DNA from: an uncultured Lentisphaerota bacterium | GTDB taxonomy: Bacteria > Verrucomicrobiota > Kiritimatiellia > CAIQIC01 | Length of the DNA: 41,322 nucleotides | Assembly (NCBI GenBank): GCA_903896925.1 | Contig: CAITZM010000113.1 | Span: 1 to 41,322, forward strand | Reading direction: 5' to 3' | In this document: positions 15,150 through 22,931 of the stretch, piece by piece | Layout of the letters: each line of letters begins with the position of its first letter | How positions within the stretch are numbered: the stretch's first letter is position 1 | Translations under genes and position numbers: made by a program | Notes under the pieces: model-generated | Database searches by the model: none | The model's input: the letters and a program-made list of their open reading frames with translations, nothing else | What the model was told of the DNA's origin: nothing

Positions 15150-16523
15150 TCAGGAATTCGTCAAAGCTTCCAGCACCCGCTCCAGTTTTTCGCCGCGCGA
15201 GGCCTTCAGCAGCACGGCGTCGCCGGCCTCCAGGCGCGCGCGCAGCAACGCCGCCGCCGCCCCGCAGCTCTCGCAAATTTCGATCCGGTCCATCGCCAGC
15301 CCGGCCTCGTACGCGCCCGCGGCGATCCACGCGCCGAGTTCGCCCACGGTGATCAACCCGACGTCCTTGAGGCCCGCCACGAAATGGCCGAGCTCGCTGT
15401 GCAGGTCCTCCGCCGCGTCGCCGAGTTCGCGCATGCCGCCGAGCACGACCCAGCGCCGGCCGGCCGCCGGCAGTTCCATGAACGTCCGCAGCGCCGCCGC
15501 CATGCTCGGGGGACTGGCGTTGTAGGCGTCGTTGATGAACGTCGCACCCTGCCACTCGCTGCGCTGCCACCGCAAGCCGACCAGCTGAAACGCGGCGAGC
15601 GCCCCGCGGATTTTTTCCCACGACGCCGCGTGCGCGCGCGCCGCCGCCACCGCGAGCAGCGCATTGCGGATGTTGTGGGCGCCCGGCAGGGAGTTCTGCA
15701 GCGCGACCGCTGCGCCGGTCGCGCGCTCGGTCACCGTAAAGGCGCCGTTGAGTTCCGGCGCGAGCTGCGCGGTATAATCGGCCGCGCCCTGCAGCGCCGT
15801 GGTGACCAGCCGGCACGGCGTCGCCGCGCGCAGCAGCTCGAACCAGTCGCCCTCGGCATCGAGCACCGCGAGGCCCTCCGGCGGCAGGCAGCGCAGCACT
15901 TCCGCCTTCTCCTCGGCGATCGCCTGCACCGATGCAAAAAACTCGAAGTGTACCGGGCCTACCATCGTGACGATGCCGATCGTCGGCCGCAGCAGCTTGC
16001 AGAGCGGCGCGAGCTCGCCGGGGTGGTTCATGCCCAGCTCGAAGACGCCGAACTGCGCGTCCGGCGCCATCGCGAGCAGGCTCAGCGGCAGGCCGAGGTC
16101 GTTGTTGAAATTGCCGTGCGTCCGCGCCGTCGGGCCCACCGTGGCGAGCAGGTCGGCGGTCATCTCCTTGACGGTGGTCTTGCCGACGCTGCCGGTGATG
16201 GCGACGAACGTCGCCGTGAGCGTGTCGCGGTAGCCCGCGGCGCACGCGCGCAGCGCGGCCGCGGGCTCGGCGACGACGAGCAGCGGCAGCGCCGGGTTTT
16301 TCTTGGCGAACTTGCGGTGGACGACGGCGCCGGCGGCGCCGCGCGCGAGGGCGTCGGCCACGAAGTCGTGGCCATCGGCCTGGGTGCCCTGCAGCGCGAA
16401 GAACAGGTCGCCGCGCTGGAGCGTCTGCGTGTTGATCGAGACGCCCGTCAGCGGCGCGTCCGGCGCGTGCTGCCACGCGCCGGCGGACCAGCGGGCGAGA
16501 TCGGTTGGGGCAAAGTGGGGCAT
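15150..16523 (-). CDS. murF: UDP-N-acetylmuramoyl-tripeptide--D-alanyl-D-alanine ligase (MurF)
   Basis: This 457-aa Mur ligase adds D-Ala-D-Ala to the tripeptide precursor. Visible features are an N-terminal uridine-binding domain (SINTQTLQRGDLFFALQG), the P-loop TGSVGKTTVKE (110-120), THGNFNNDLGLPLSLL, ELGMNHPGEL and the C-terminal FINDAYNASPPSM. The 162-bp gap between murE and murF carries the TTCCAA palindromes and breaks the tight overlap seen in the upstream genes. The ribosome-binding site is poor (CGGAAAAC). Confidence 0.95.
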   Translation of the reverse strand: MPHFAPTDLARWSAGAWQHAPDAPLTGVSINTQTLQRGDLFFALQGTQADGHDFVADALARGAAGAVVHRKFAKKNPALPLLVVAEPAAALRACAAGYRDTLTATFVAITGSVGKTTVKEMTADLLATVGPTARTHGNFNNDLGLPLSLLAMAPDAQFGVFELGMNHPGELAPLCKLLRPTIGIVTMVGPVHFEFFASVQAIAEEKAEVLRCLPPEGLAVLDAEGDWFELLRAATPCRLVTTALQGAADYTAQLAPELNGAFTVTERATGAAVALQNSLPGAHNIRNALLAVAAARAHAASWEKIRGALAAFQLVGLRWQRSEWQGATFINDAYNASPPSMAAALRTFMELPAAGRRWVVLGGMRELGDAAEDLHSELGHFVAGLKDVGLITVGELGAWIAAGAYEAGLAMDRIEICESCGAAAALLRARLEAGDAVLLKASRGEKLERVLEALTNS

Positions 16524-16552
16524 GGTTTGTTTTCCGGCGGTGTTTTAGCTGT

Positions 16553-16683
16553 TTCCCAAGGTTTGAAAAGAGGGAAGGCCGGAGGTCCGTCTGCGGGGAG
16601 CCGTTTCCGCGGCGCCGGAAAAGTCAGCGGCAACTTTTCCAAGGCTCGGAAAACTGGGGTGTTCCGGTTTCCAAGGTTTGGAA
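16553..16683. repeat. TTCCAA palindrome array B between murE and murF
   Basis: The 162-bp intergenic stretch contains TTCCAAGGTTTGGAA (16669-16683), TTCCAAGGCTCGGAA (16637-16651), a divergent TTCC-8-GGAA copy (16605-16620) and a degenerate TTCCCAAGGTTTGAA (16553-16567). Centres of the first three are 31.5-32 bp apart. It sits inside an operon, which argues against a simple promoter role. Confidence 0.8.
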
Positions 16684-16685
16684 CA

Positions 16686-18182
16686 TCATGCTTTTTTCAG
16701 CAGGCGCGCGACCATTTCCCGGTCGTCGAAGGGGACGATGGTGTTGGCGAACTCCTGGTAATTCTCGTGCCCCTTGCCGGCGATGAGGACGACATCGCCG
16801 GGTCGCGCCAGGGCCAGCGCCTTGCCGATGGCCTTTTCGCGGTCCACTTCCGTTTCAAAGTTTTGCGTGGTGCCAAAGCCGGCGACGACCTGCGCGATGA
16901 TCTCGGCGGGGTCCTCGTTGCGCGGATTGTCGCTGGTGACGATCGCGCGGTCGGAGAGGCGCGCGACGACGGCGCCCATCTTCGGGCGCTTGGTCTTGTC
17001 GCGGTTGCCGCCGCAGCCGAAGACGGTGATGAGCTTGCCGCGCGTGAGTTCGCGCAGGGTGTGCAGGACGTTGGTGAGCGCGTCGTCGGTGTGGGCGTAG
17101 TCCACAAAAATCGTCAGGCCGCGCTTGTTCGGCACGGGCTCGAGGCGGCCGGGCACGGCCGGCATCGCGGCGAGGACGTCGAGCATGGTCTTGAGCGGGA
17201 CGCCGAGCGCGCCGCAGGCGGCGATGGCGGCCAGCGCGTTGGAGACGTTGTGCCGGCCGAGCAGGCTCAAGCGGACGTCCGCGTTGCCCCATGGCGAGAT
17301 CAGCCCGAACGCGCAACCCTCGCCATTAACCACCACATCCTCGGCGCGCACCGCGGCGCCGGGGTGCGTGCCGAAGCCGAGCACCTGCGCTGTCAGGCCG
17401 CCGGTGTAGGCGAGCTGCTGGCCCCACGGGTCGTCGAGGTTGATGCACGCGGTGGCCTGCTTCTCGGCCTGGCCCAGCGCGCGGAAGAGCAGCGTCTTGG
17501 CGGCGAAGTAGGCCTCCATCGTCTTGTGATAGTCGAGGTGGTCCTGCGTCAGGTTGGTGAAGACGCCGACGTCGAGGTCCATGCCCCAGGTGCGCTTCTG
17601 GTCGAGGCCGTGCGAGCTGACCTCCATGACGGCGCTGCGGCAGCCGGCGCGGACCATCCCGTCGAGCATGCGCTGGATGTCGGGCGCCTCCGGCGTGGTG
17701 CGGCTGGCCGGGATCTGGCGCTCGCCGATCTCGTAGCGGATCGTGCCGAGCAGGCCGGGCGTGCGGCCGTCGGCCTTGAGCATGTCGCGGCACAGGAAGC
17801 TGGTGGTGGACTTGCCGTTGGTGCCGGTGATGCCGATGAGCTGGAGGTGGCGCGCGGGATGGTTGTAGAACGCGCAGGCGATCTCGGCCATGGCGCGGCG
17901 CGCGTCCTCGACGCGGATGTGCGTGATGTCGCGGCGCGTCCAGCCGTTGCCCTCGGTGACGATGGCGACGGCGCCCCGGCGGATGGCCTCGTCCACGTAC
18001 TGCGCGCCGTTCTGATGCAGGCCGCGCAGGGCGACAAAGAGGAAGCCGGGCTGCACCTGACGCGAGTCATAGGCGAGGCCACGGATGTCCAGGTTCTGCG
18101 GACCGAGGATGGTCAGCGGCTGGATGATGCGACTGATGTATTCGAGCTTGAGCGTTTCCGCGCATAGTTGACCGAGGATCAT
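16686..18182 (-). CDS. murE: UDP-MurNAc-tripeptide synthetase, meso-diaminopimelate type (MurE)
   Basis: This 498-aa cytoplasmic ligase adds the third stem-peptide residue. The start overlaps the ftsI stop by ATGA (18182-18179). Key features are the uridine-binding N-terminus (LAYDSRQVQPGFLFVALRG), the P-loop GITGTNGKST (117-126), EVSSHGLDQ, FTNLTQDHLDYH, VDYAHTDDAL and TSDNPRNEDP (416-425). The DNPR motif is the signature of enzymes that use meso-diaminopimelate rather than lysine, indicating DAP-type peptidoglycan. Confidence 0.96.
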   Translation of the reverse strand: MILGQLCAETLKLEYISRIIQPLTILGPQNLDIRGLAYDSRQVQPGFLFVALRGLHQNGAQYVDEAIRRGAVAIVTEGNGWTRRDITHIRVEDARRAMAEIACAFYNHPARHLQLIGITGTNGKSTTSFLCRDMLKADGRTPGLLGTIRYEIGERQIPASRTTPEAPDIQRMLDGMVRAGCRSAVMEVSSHGLDQKRTWGMDLDVGVFTNLTQDHLDYHKTMEAYFAAKTLLFRALGQAEKQATACINLDDPWGQQLAYTGGLTAQVLGFGTHPGAAVRAEDVVVNGEGCAFGLISPWGNADVRLSLLGRHNVSNALAAIAACGALGVPLKTMLDVLAAMPAVPGRLEPVPNKRGLTIFVDYAHTDDALTNVLHTLRELTRGKLITVFGCGGNRDKTKRPKMGAVVARLSDRAIVTSDNPRNEDPAEIIAQVVAGFGTTQNFETEVDREKAIGKALALARPGDVVLIAGKGHENYQEFANTIVPFDDREMVARLLKKA

Positions 18183-19915
18183 GGTACACCTCCGGTGACG
18201 CCCGCCGCGCCCGCAAGCAGCGTGACGGACGACGGAATTTGCAGACAACGGACGACGTTGGACGCGATCTGGCTGAAGATGGGCGCGGCGATGAGGCCGC
18301 CGGTGTGCAGCGGCTGCGGCTCGTCCACGATCACCATGATGCCGATCTCCGGCCGCTCCGCGGGCAGGAAGCCGGCGAACGAGGCGACGTTGTAGCGCGA
18401 GTCGTAGGTGCCGTTGACGAACTTGACCGCGGTGCCGGTCTTGCCGCCGACCGTGTAGCCGGGCACGCGCGCCTTGGTCGCCGTGCCGCCCGGTTCGGTC
18501 GCGCGGACGAGCAGCTTCTGCATCAGGCGCGCGGTATCCTCGCGGATCGGCTGGCCGACCTCGACGGGCACGCCGCGGCGCAGCGTGCGGCCCTTCACGT
18601 CCTCGACGCGCGCCACGACGAAGGGACGCATCAGGTGTCCGTCGTTGGCGATGCAGCACAGCGCGTTGAGCAGTTGCAGCGCCGTGACGGCCACCTCGTG
18701 CCCCATCGGGATGCGCGAGATGCTCAAGGTGGTCCAGCGCTCGCGCGGCGCGAAAATGCCGCCTTCCTCGCCCGGCACGTCGAAGCCCGTGCGGTGGCCG
18801 AAGCCGAAGGCGCGGACATATTTTTCCAGCCGTTCCTCGCCCAGCGTCAGGGCGATCTTCGCCGCGCCGATGTTGCTGGACTTCTTGATGATGTCGGCGA
18901 CGCTCAGGCGGCCGGCGGGATGGAAGTCGTGCAGAACTTTCCCGTGGAAGAACCACTTGCCGTTCTCGCAGTCGAAAATCTGGTCCGCCGTCACCGAGCC
19001 CTCGTTGAGCGCGGCGGCGACGGTCGCGAGCTTGAAGGTCGAGCCGGGCTCGTAGGTGTGGCTGATGACCAGGTTCTTCATCGCGTTCGACCCGGCGCTG
19101 CGATAGGCGTTCGGGTCGTAGTTGGGCAGCGAGGCCATGGCCAGGATTTCGCCGGTGCGGACGCGCTCGACCAGGCACCACGCCCGCTTGGCCTGATGGA
19201 CCCGCATCGCCTCGGCGAGGGCCTGCTCGACGAGGAACTGGACGTTCGCGTCCAGCGTCAGGTGCACGTCGGCCCCGTCCTGGGGCTCGATCTCGGTGCC
19301 GCGCCGGTTGTAGAGCTCGCGGCGCTTGCCGTCCTGCTCGCCGATGCGCAGGCCGGGGCGGCCCTTGAGCAACTCGTTCAGGCGCTGCTCGATGCCGGCG
19401 CCGCCGACGCCCTCCAGGTTCGCAAAACCGAGCAGGTGGCAGGCGAGCGAACCATGGGGATAGCGGCGCGTGCTCGAGTCCTCGAAAAACACGCCGGGCA
19501 TCTTCATCCCGGCGAGGTTGGTCGCCGTCTCGACGCTGACGAACTTCTGGATGATCTGGTAGCGGCTGTGCGGCCGTTCGAGCCGCCAAAGGATCAGCGC
19601 GGGGTCGAGGTTCAGCGTCTGCGCCAGCTTCATGGACACGCTGTATTTCTGCTGGTCGTTGGTCGTCAGCGTCGGATCGGCGACCACGTTCTTCATCGGC
19701 AGGTCGAGCGCGAGGATGCTGCCGTGCACGTCGAGGATGCGGCCGCGCGAGACGGGCAGCTCGCGCTTGATCGTGTGCCCGCCCTGGCTGTCGGCCACGA
19801 GCTTGGGCGAGGGAAAGGTGTGCAGGTAGACCAGGCGCGCCGCCAGCAGCATCCACAGCGCGAGCACAACGATCAGGGCCAACACCATCCGCCAGGTTGT
19901 CGTCCGTTCAGTCAT
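18179..19915 (-). CDS. ftsI: Penicillin-binding protein, FtsI/PBP3-type transpeptidase
   Basis: This is a class B PBP of 578 aa with one N-terminal membrane helix (about 9-30), a dimerisation/pedestal domain (SRGRILDVHGSILA) and a periplasmic transpeptidase domain. Catalytic motifs are STFK (292-295, active-site Ser292), SSN (346-348) and KTG (492-494). It cross-links septal peptidoglycan with FtsW. No PASTA domains are present. The ATG at 19915 overlaps the ftsL-like gene by 8 bp; the open frame extends to 20005, but that would overlap further and lengthen the cytoplasmic tail unusually. Confidence 0.94.
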   Translation of the reverse strand: MTERTTTWRMVLALIVVLALWMLLAARLVYLHTFPSPKLVADSQGGHTIKRELPVSRGRILDVHGSILALDLPMKNVVADPTLTTNDQQKYSVSMKLAQTLNLDPALILWRLERPHSRYQIIQKFVSVETATNLAGMKMPGVFFEDSSTRRYPHGSLACHLLGFANLEGVGGAGIEQRLNELLKGRPGLRIGEQDGKRRELYNRRGTEIEPQDGADVHLTLDANVQFLVEQALAEAMRVHQAKRAWCLVERVRTGEILAMASLPNYDPNAYRSAGSNAMKNLVISHTYEPGSTFKLATVAAALNEGSVTADQIFDCENGKWFFHGKVLHDFHPAGRLSVADIIKKSSNIGAAKIALTLGEERLEKYVRAFGFGHRTGFDVPGEEGGIFAPRERWTTLSISRIPMGHEVAVTALQLLNALCCIANDGHLMRPFVVARVEDVKGRTLRRGVPVEVGQPIREDTARLMQKLLVRATEPGGTATKARVPGYTVGGKTGTAVKFVNGTYDSRYNVASFAGFLPAERPEIGIMVIVDEPQPLHTGGLIAAPIFSQIASNVVRCLQIPSSVTLLAGAAGVTGGVP

Positions 19916-20294
19916 TAGCCATGCCGCCGGCGCGCGCGAACTGATGGCGCGCCGGAGCGGCCTCCATGGCGGACGGCTCTTCGACCGTGCGCCGGATCCG
20001 AACAATGTTCCGCTCGTCGGGCCAGGTCATGGCCACATGGTGCCGCTGCAGCAGGCGACCGACCTGCTCGATCGACTTCGCGCTTTCCCAGCGCGAACGC
20101 TCCTGCTTGACCTGGCGCTGCAACTCGACCTTCTGGCCCTCGAGTTGCGAGATGCGGCGGCCCAGCGCCTCGCAGCGCTGGTCCAGCCAGATGTACCCAA
20201 AAAAGACGAACATGCCGACGCCCACCGCCATGAAAAAGGGCGACGGGATGGCGGCTTCGCGGCTGAATTTTTTCCGATTCCTGCGTGTCTTCAT
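19908..20294 (-). CDS. ftsL: FtsL-like bitopic divisome protein
   Basis: This 128-aa protein sits between rsmH and ftsI, overlapping rsmH by ATGA. It has a basic N-terminus (KTRRNRKKF), one membrane helix (about 18-36) and a charged periplasmic coiled coil (about 42-80, LEGQKVELQRQVKQE) followed by VGRLLQRHHVAMTWPDERN. Size, topology and genomic position all fit FtsL, which bridges FtsQB-type proteins to FtsWI. Sequence conservation in FtsL is too low for assignment on residues alone. Confidence 0.75.
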   Translation of the reverse strand: MKTRRNRKKFSREAAIPSPFFMAVGVGMFVFFGYIWLDQRCEALGRRISQLEGQKVELQRQVKQERSRWESAKSIEQVGRLLQRHHVAMTWPDERNIVRIRRTVEEPSAMEAAPARHQFARAGGMAND

Positions 20295-21223
20295 GATAAG
20301 CGTTCTTCCGTCCGTTCCGCCGCGCGCAGCTTCGCGGAGCGCGCGCGCGGATTGCGTTCGCATTCTTCCGGCGTGGGCGTGAGCGGCCGGCGCGTCACCA
20401 GCCGCACGGCCGGCGGCGTGCCCACCCAGCGGCGCCCGCCCGCCGCCAGGTTTTCCCAGCGGCCCGCATGCGCCTGCAGCGTATGCTTGACGATCCGGTC
20501 CTCGAGGCTGTGGAACGAAATCACCACCAGCCGGCCGCCCGGCGCCAGCAGGCGCAGCGCGGACTCCAACCCTGCCGTCAAATGTTCCAGTTCTTCGTTC
20601 ACCGCGATCCGCAGCGCCTGGAAGACGCGCGTCGCCGGGTGGATCTTCCCGCGCCGCCCGCCCACCGCACGCTCGACCACCGCCGCCAGCCGGCCGGTGG
20701 TCAGGATCGGCGCCAAGATCCGCTCGGCCACGAGGGCCCGTGCGATCCGGCGCGAAGCCGGCTCCTCGCCGAGCTGAAAGATCAAGTTGGCCAGGGCCGT
20801 CTCGTCGAGCTGCTGCACGAGGTCCGCCGCGGTCGTGGGCTGGGTCCGATCCATCCGCATATCCAGGGCCGCATCGTTGGAAAAGCTGAAGCCCCGCTGC
20901 GGCTCCAGCTGGAACGAGGACATGCCCAGGTCGAGCAGGATGCCGTCCACCGGCGCAAAGCCCGCGCGTTGGGTGACGGCCGCCAGCTCGGAATAATTGG
21001 CGTGTTCCACCTGCACTTGTTGGGTCCACGGCGCCAACCGCAACTGCACCCGGGTGACCGCTTCCGCATCGCGATCCAGCGCAAGCAACCGGCCGTCCGG
21101 TCCGAGGCGCTCCATGATCGCGGCCGCATGACCGCCGCCGCCCGCCGTGCCATCGACATACCGGCCGGCGGCGCGCAGCTGCAGCGCGTCCAGCGCCTCT
21201 TCCAGCATGACAGGCACGTGCAT
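20291..21223 (-). CDS. rsmH: 16S rRNA m4C1402 methyltransferase RsmH (MraW)
   Basis: This 310-aa SAM-dependent enzyme N4-methylates C1402 of 16S rRNA. The N-terminus HVPVMLEEALDAL, the SAM-binding YVDGTAGGGGHA, LALDRDAEA, GILLDLGMSSFQLE with RGFSF, IHPATRVFQALRIAVN and VISFHSLEDRIVK are all diagnostic. The ATG at 21223 gives the standard start; the upstream extension of the frame is a shadow of the small zinc gene. It is the second classic gene of the dcw cluster. Confidence 0.96.
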   Translation of the reverse strand: MHVPVMLEEALDALQLRAAGRYVDGTAGGGGHAAAIMERLGPDGRLLALDRDAEAVTRVQLRLAPWTQQVQVEHANYSELAAVTQRAGFAPVDGILLDLGMSSFQLEPQRGFSFSNDAALDMRMDRTQPTTAADLVQQLDETALANLIFQLGEEPASRRIARALVAERILAPILTTGRLAAVVERAVGGRRGKIHPATRVFQALRIAVNEELEHLTAGLESALRLLAPGGRLVVISFHSLEDRIVKHTLQAHAGRWENLAAGGRRWVGTPPAVRLVTRRPLTPTPEECERNPRARSAKLRAAERTEERLS

Positions 21224-21231
21224 GGCCGGTC

Positions 21232-21441
21232 TCAACCGCAGGCCAGCACGAGCGCGGCCGGCCGGGGCGGCGTGGCCGGCGGATGCAACCGGGCCAGCGC
21301 CCGATGAAAGCACTCCGGACAGTAGGTGTGGGTGATCAGGGTCGTGTGCTCGGGCACCATCGCCGGACGCACCCAACCCTCACCCTGCTGGACCCGGTGG
21401 CACACGCAACACGCGCGCTGAATGGGCTGTAGTTTGCCCAT
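21232..21441 (-). CDS. Small CxxC zinc-ribbon protein
   Basis: This 69-aa product contains two cysteine pairs, RACCVCHRVQQGEGW and HTYCPECFHRAL, spaced as in a single zinc-binding finger. It is similar in layout to the CxSCKKIRDDxGYW...CPEC module found alone or fused to signalling proteins. It lies between mraZ and rsmH, starts 1 bp after the preceding small ORF and ends 8 bp before rsmH. No function is known. The insertion of such a gene in the first part of a dcw operon is unusual. Confidence 0.65.
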   Translation of the reverse strand: MGKLQPIQRACCVCHRVQQGEGWVRPAMVPEHTTLITHTYCPECFHRALARLHPPATPPRPAALVLACG

Positions 21442-21442
21442 G

Positions 21443-21655
21443 TCAGTAGCCCCCGCGTTCTCCCGCCGTCGAGAGCATCCGCAGTGTACGCCGGTCATCG
21501 TGTTCGGCCGAACCGGCCTGTTCGCGATGCCGCATGATCTGGATGCGCGGCGCGCGCCACGCGCCCGGCAGCGAAAACCACCGCGGCCCGCGCTCGGCGC
21601 CCTGCACCACGCCGCCGAGGCCCATGAACTTCCCGATACCTTTTTCCTTGTGCAT
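21443..21655 (-). CDS. Hypothetical small protein between mraZ and the zinc-ribbon gene
   Basis: A GGAGG ribosome-binding site 8 bp upstream supports the ATG at 21655, giving 70 aa starting MHKEKGIGKFMGLGG. The same frame stays open upstream to another ATG at 21850 (135 aa), but that extension looks non-coding (Pro/Arg/Gly-rich without structure). The TGA lies 1 bp before the next ATG (TGACATG), implying co-translation. The product is basic with no membrane segment or known domain. If the short start is right, the 227 bp between this gene and mraZ hold nothing recognisable. Confidence 0.45.
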   Translation of the reverse strand: MHKEKGIGKFMGLGGVVQGAERGPRWFSLPGAWRAPRIQIMRHREQAGSAEHDDRRTLRMLSTAGERGGY

Positions 21656-21882
21656 ATGCATTTCCTCCGACGCGCTCACCGCGCCTGCCACCTGCTCCAG
21701 GTCCTGTCCTCTGCGGCGGGGCCCGCGCGGTTGCGCGGCAGCCCCAAACGAGCCGCGTCCGGCAGGTCCCACCGAAATGTCGCCCCACACCGTTTCCGTC
21801 CGGCGCGGGTCAAACCAACGCGAGGGCGCCGCGTCCTGCGCGGTCGCCATGCGCACGCCCAGCAGGCGCGCGCCCAGCAGCG

Positions 21883-22335
21883 TCACAATCCGATGGATTG
21901 AACCGCCGCCATCATCATCGTGGAATCCACGATTTCCTCTTGCTTCTTCCATTGCTCCGGCTCCCATAGTTCAAACCTCTCGAAGGCGCCCACCAGCAAC
22001 ACCTGGCTGGTGAGGCCCGCATGTTTCAAAGTCTCGTCGCTGACGCGCAGCCGGCCGGCCGCATCCCAGGTCAGCATCTCCGACCGCGAGGCCAGGACGC
22101 GCAACACGCGCCGGATGTTTTCGTCCGCGCTGGACACCGTGCGCAACCGCTCCAGGCGCAGGTTCCATACGCGCATCGGGTAGATCCAGACGCAGCGCTC
22201 ATGCGCGTTGTTCGACACGCTCGGCAGCGCCACCAGTTGCGCCGGCTCGCCGGTCAACTCGCGCCACGCCGACGGAATCGTCAGGCGCTTCTTGCCGTCC
22301 AGTGCGTGCAGGTGCCGGCCCATGTAACTGGCCAT
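21883..22335 (-). CDS. mraZ: MraZ, transcriptional regulator of the dcw cluster
   Basis: This is a 150-aa AbrB/SpoVT-fold DNA-binding protein that in other bacteria binds phased TGGGN boxes and represses its own operon. The chosen ATG at 22335 reads MASYMGRHLHALDGKKRLTIPSAWR, aligning with the usual GExxHTLDxKGRxxIP start. The second half has the internal repeat DAAGRLRVSDETLKHAG. An in-frame GTG at 22374 is possible but would add 13 atypical residues and overlaps one of the MraZ boxes. It is the first gene of the minus-strand cluster. Confidence 0.92.
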   Translation of the reverse strand: MASYMGRHLHALDGKKRLTIPSAWRELTGEPAQLVALPSVSNNAHERCVWIYPMRVWNLRLERLRTVSSADENIRRVLRVLASRSEMLTWDAAGRLRVSDETLKHAGLTSQVLLVGAFERFELWEPEQWKKQEEIVDSTMMMAAVQSIGL

Positions 22336-22368
22336 CCCCGCTTCGCCCTGCTCAATTGTTGCATTGTC

Positions 22369-22424
22369 TCCCACGTCATAACCCTTCGCGGCACCTTATC
22401 CCACTTTGCCCCACAATCAGTCAA
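22369..22424 (-). promoter_or_regulatory. dcw promoter with three phased MraZ boxes
   Basis: On the minus strand TTGACT (22424-22419) and GATAAG (22400-22395) form a promoter with an 18-bp spacer. GTGGGG (22414-22409) and GTGGGA (22404-22399) lie in or at the edge of the spacer 10 bp apart, and a third GTGGGA (22374-22369) lies exactly 30 bp further. GTGGG repeats at 10-bp phase are the known MraZ operator type, so MraZ should compete with RNA polymerase here. Confidence 0.8.
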
Positions 22425-22931
22425 CAACTTTTTTGTGAAAAAAAATGTCATTACCTATCTATCTGCTGTTATGTGTATTATAACTATTAAACAACCTGTT
22501 AATAACTTGTTCGCAACCCACCCTTTGGGCGCACCCTGCACCACCCAAAAATAGACCAACTATTTTTTCGCAGTCCTCCCGGCCCCCGCTCAAAACCAGC
22601 GCAAGATAAAAAGCCCGCAAAACCGCCATAAAAAGCCCCTTTTTGGGCGCCGGTTGCCCTGCGCCAGGCCAACCGGATCCGCCCATCACCCGTCAACCCC
22701 AACTACAATCAAGGTTATGCAGCCCGCCCACACACACAGCAAACCAAGCTCTTAAGCTGTATTTCCGGTGACCACTCCGTCACAACCGGTGCGGGGCGAA
22801 GCCCACACGTTGGCCCCCTGCGTCGAATACCCGGTCGATACAACCACCGGTCCGCGGCGCCTGGACGGACGCGGCCTGCGACGACTCGACAGGCCGGACC
22901 TGTTCTGCTATGTGTTTCCGCCGTTTTTGCC
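22425..22931. other. Divergent intergenic region with an AT-rich island
   Basis: The 507 bp between the mraZ promoter and proB carry no convincing gene. About 22425-22580 is markedly AT-rich compared with the surrounding DNA, with A/T runs, TATTATAACTATTAAAC and a hairpin AAAAATAG-ACCAA-CTATTTTT at about 22549-22569. No exact DnaA-box cluster is seen. The right half (22700-22931) is GC-rich and should include the proB promoter, which I could not define. Confidence 0.5.

Noticed and set aside
15141..18167. Plus-strand frame of 1008 codons
   Set aside because: Antisense to murE and murF, both unmistakable from their P-loops.
22425..22580. Replication origin at the AT-rich island
   Set aside because: No cluster of DnaA boxes (TTATCCACA-like) and no dnaA, dnaN or gidA genes nearby.
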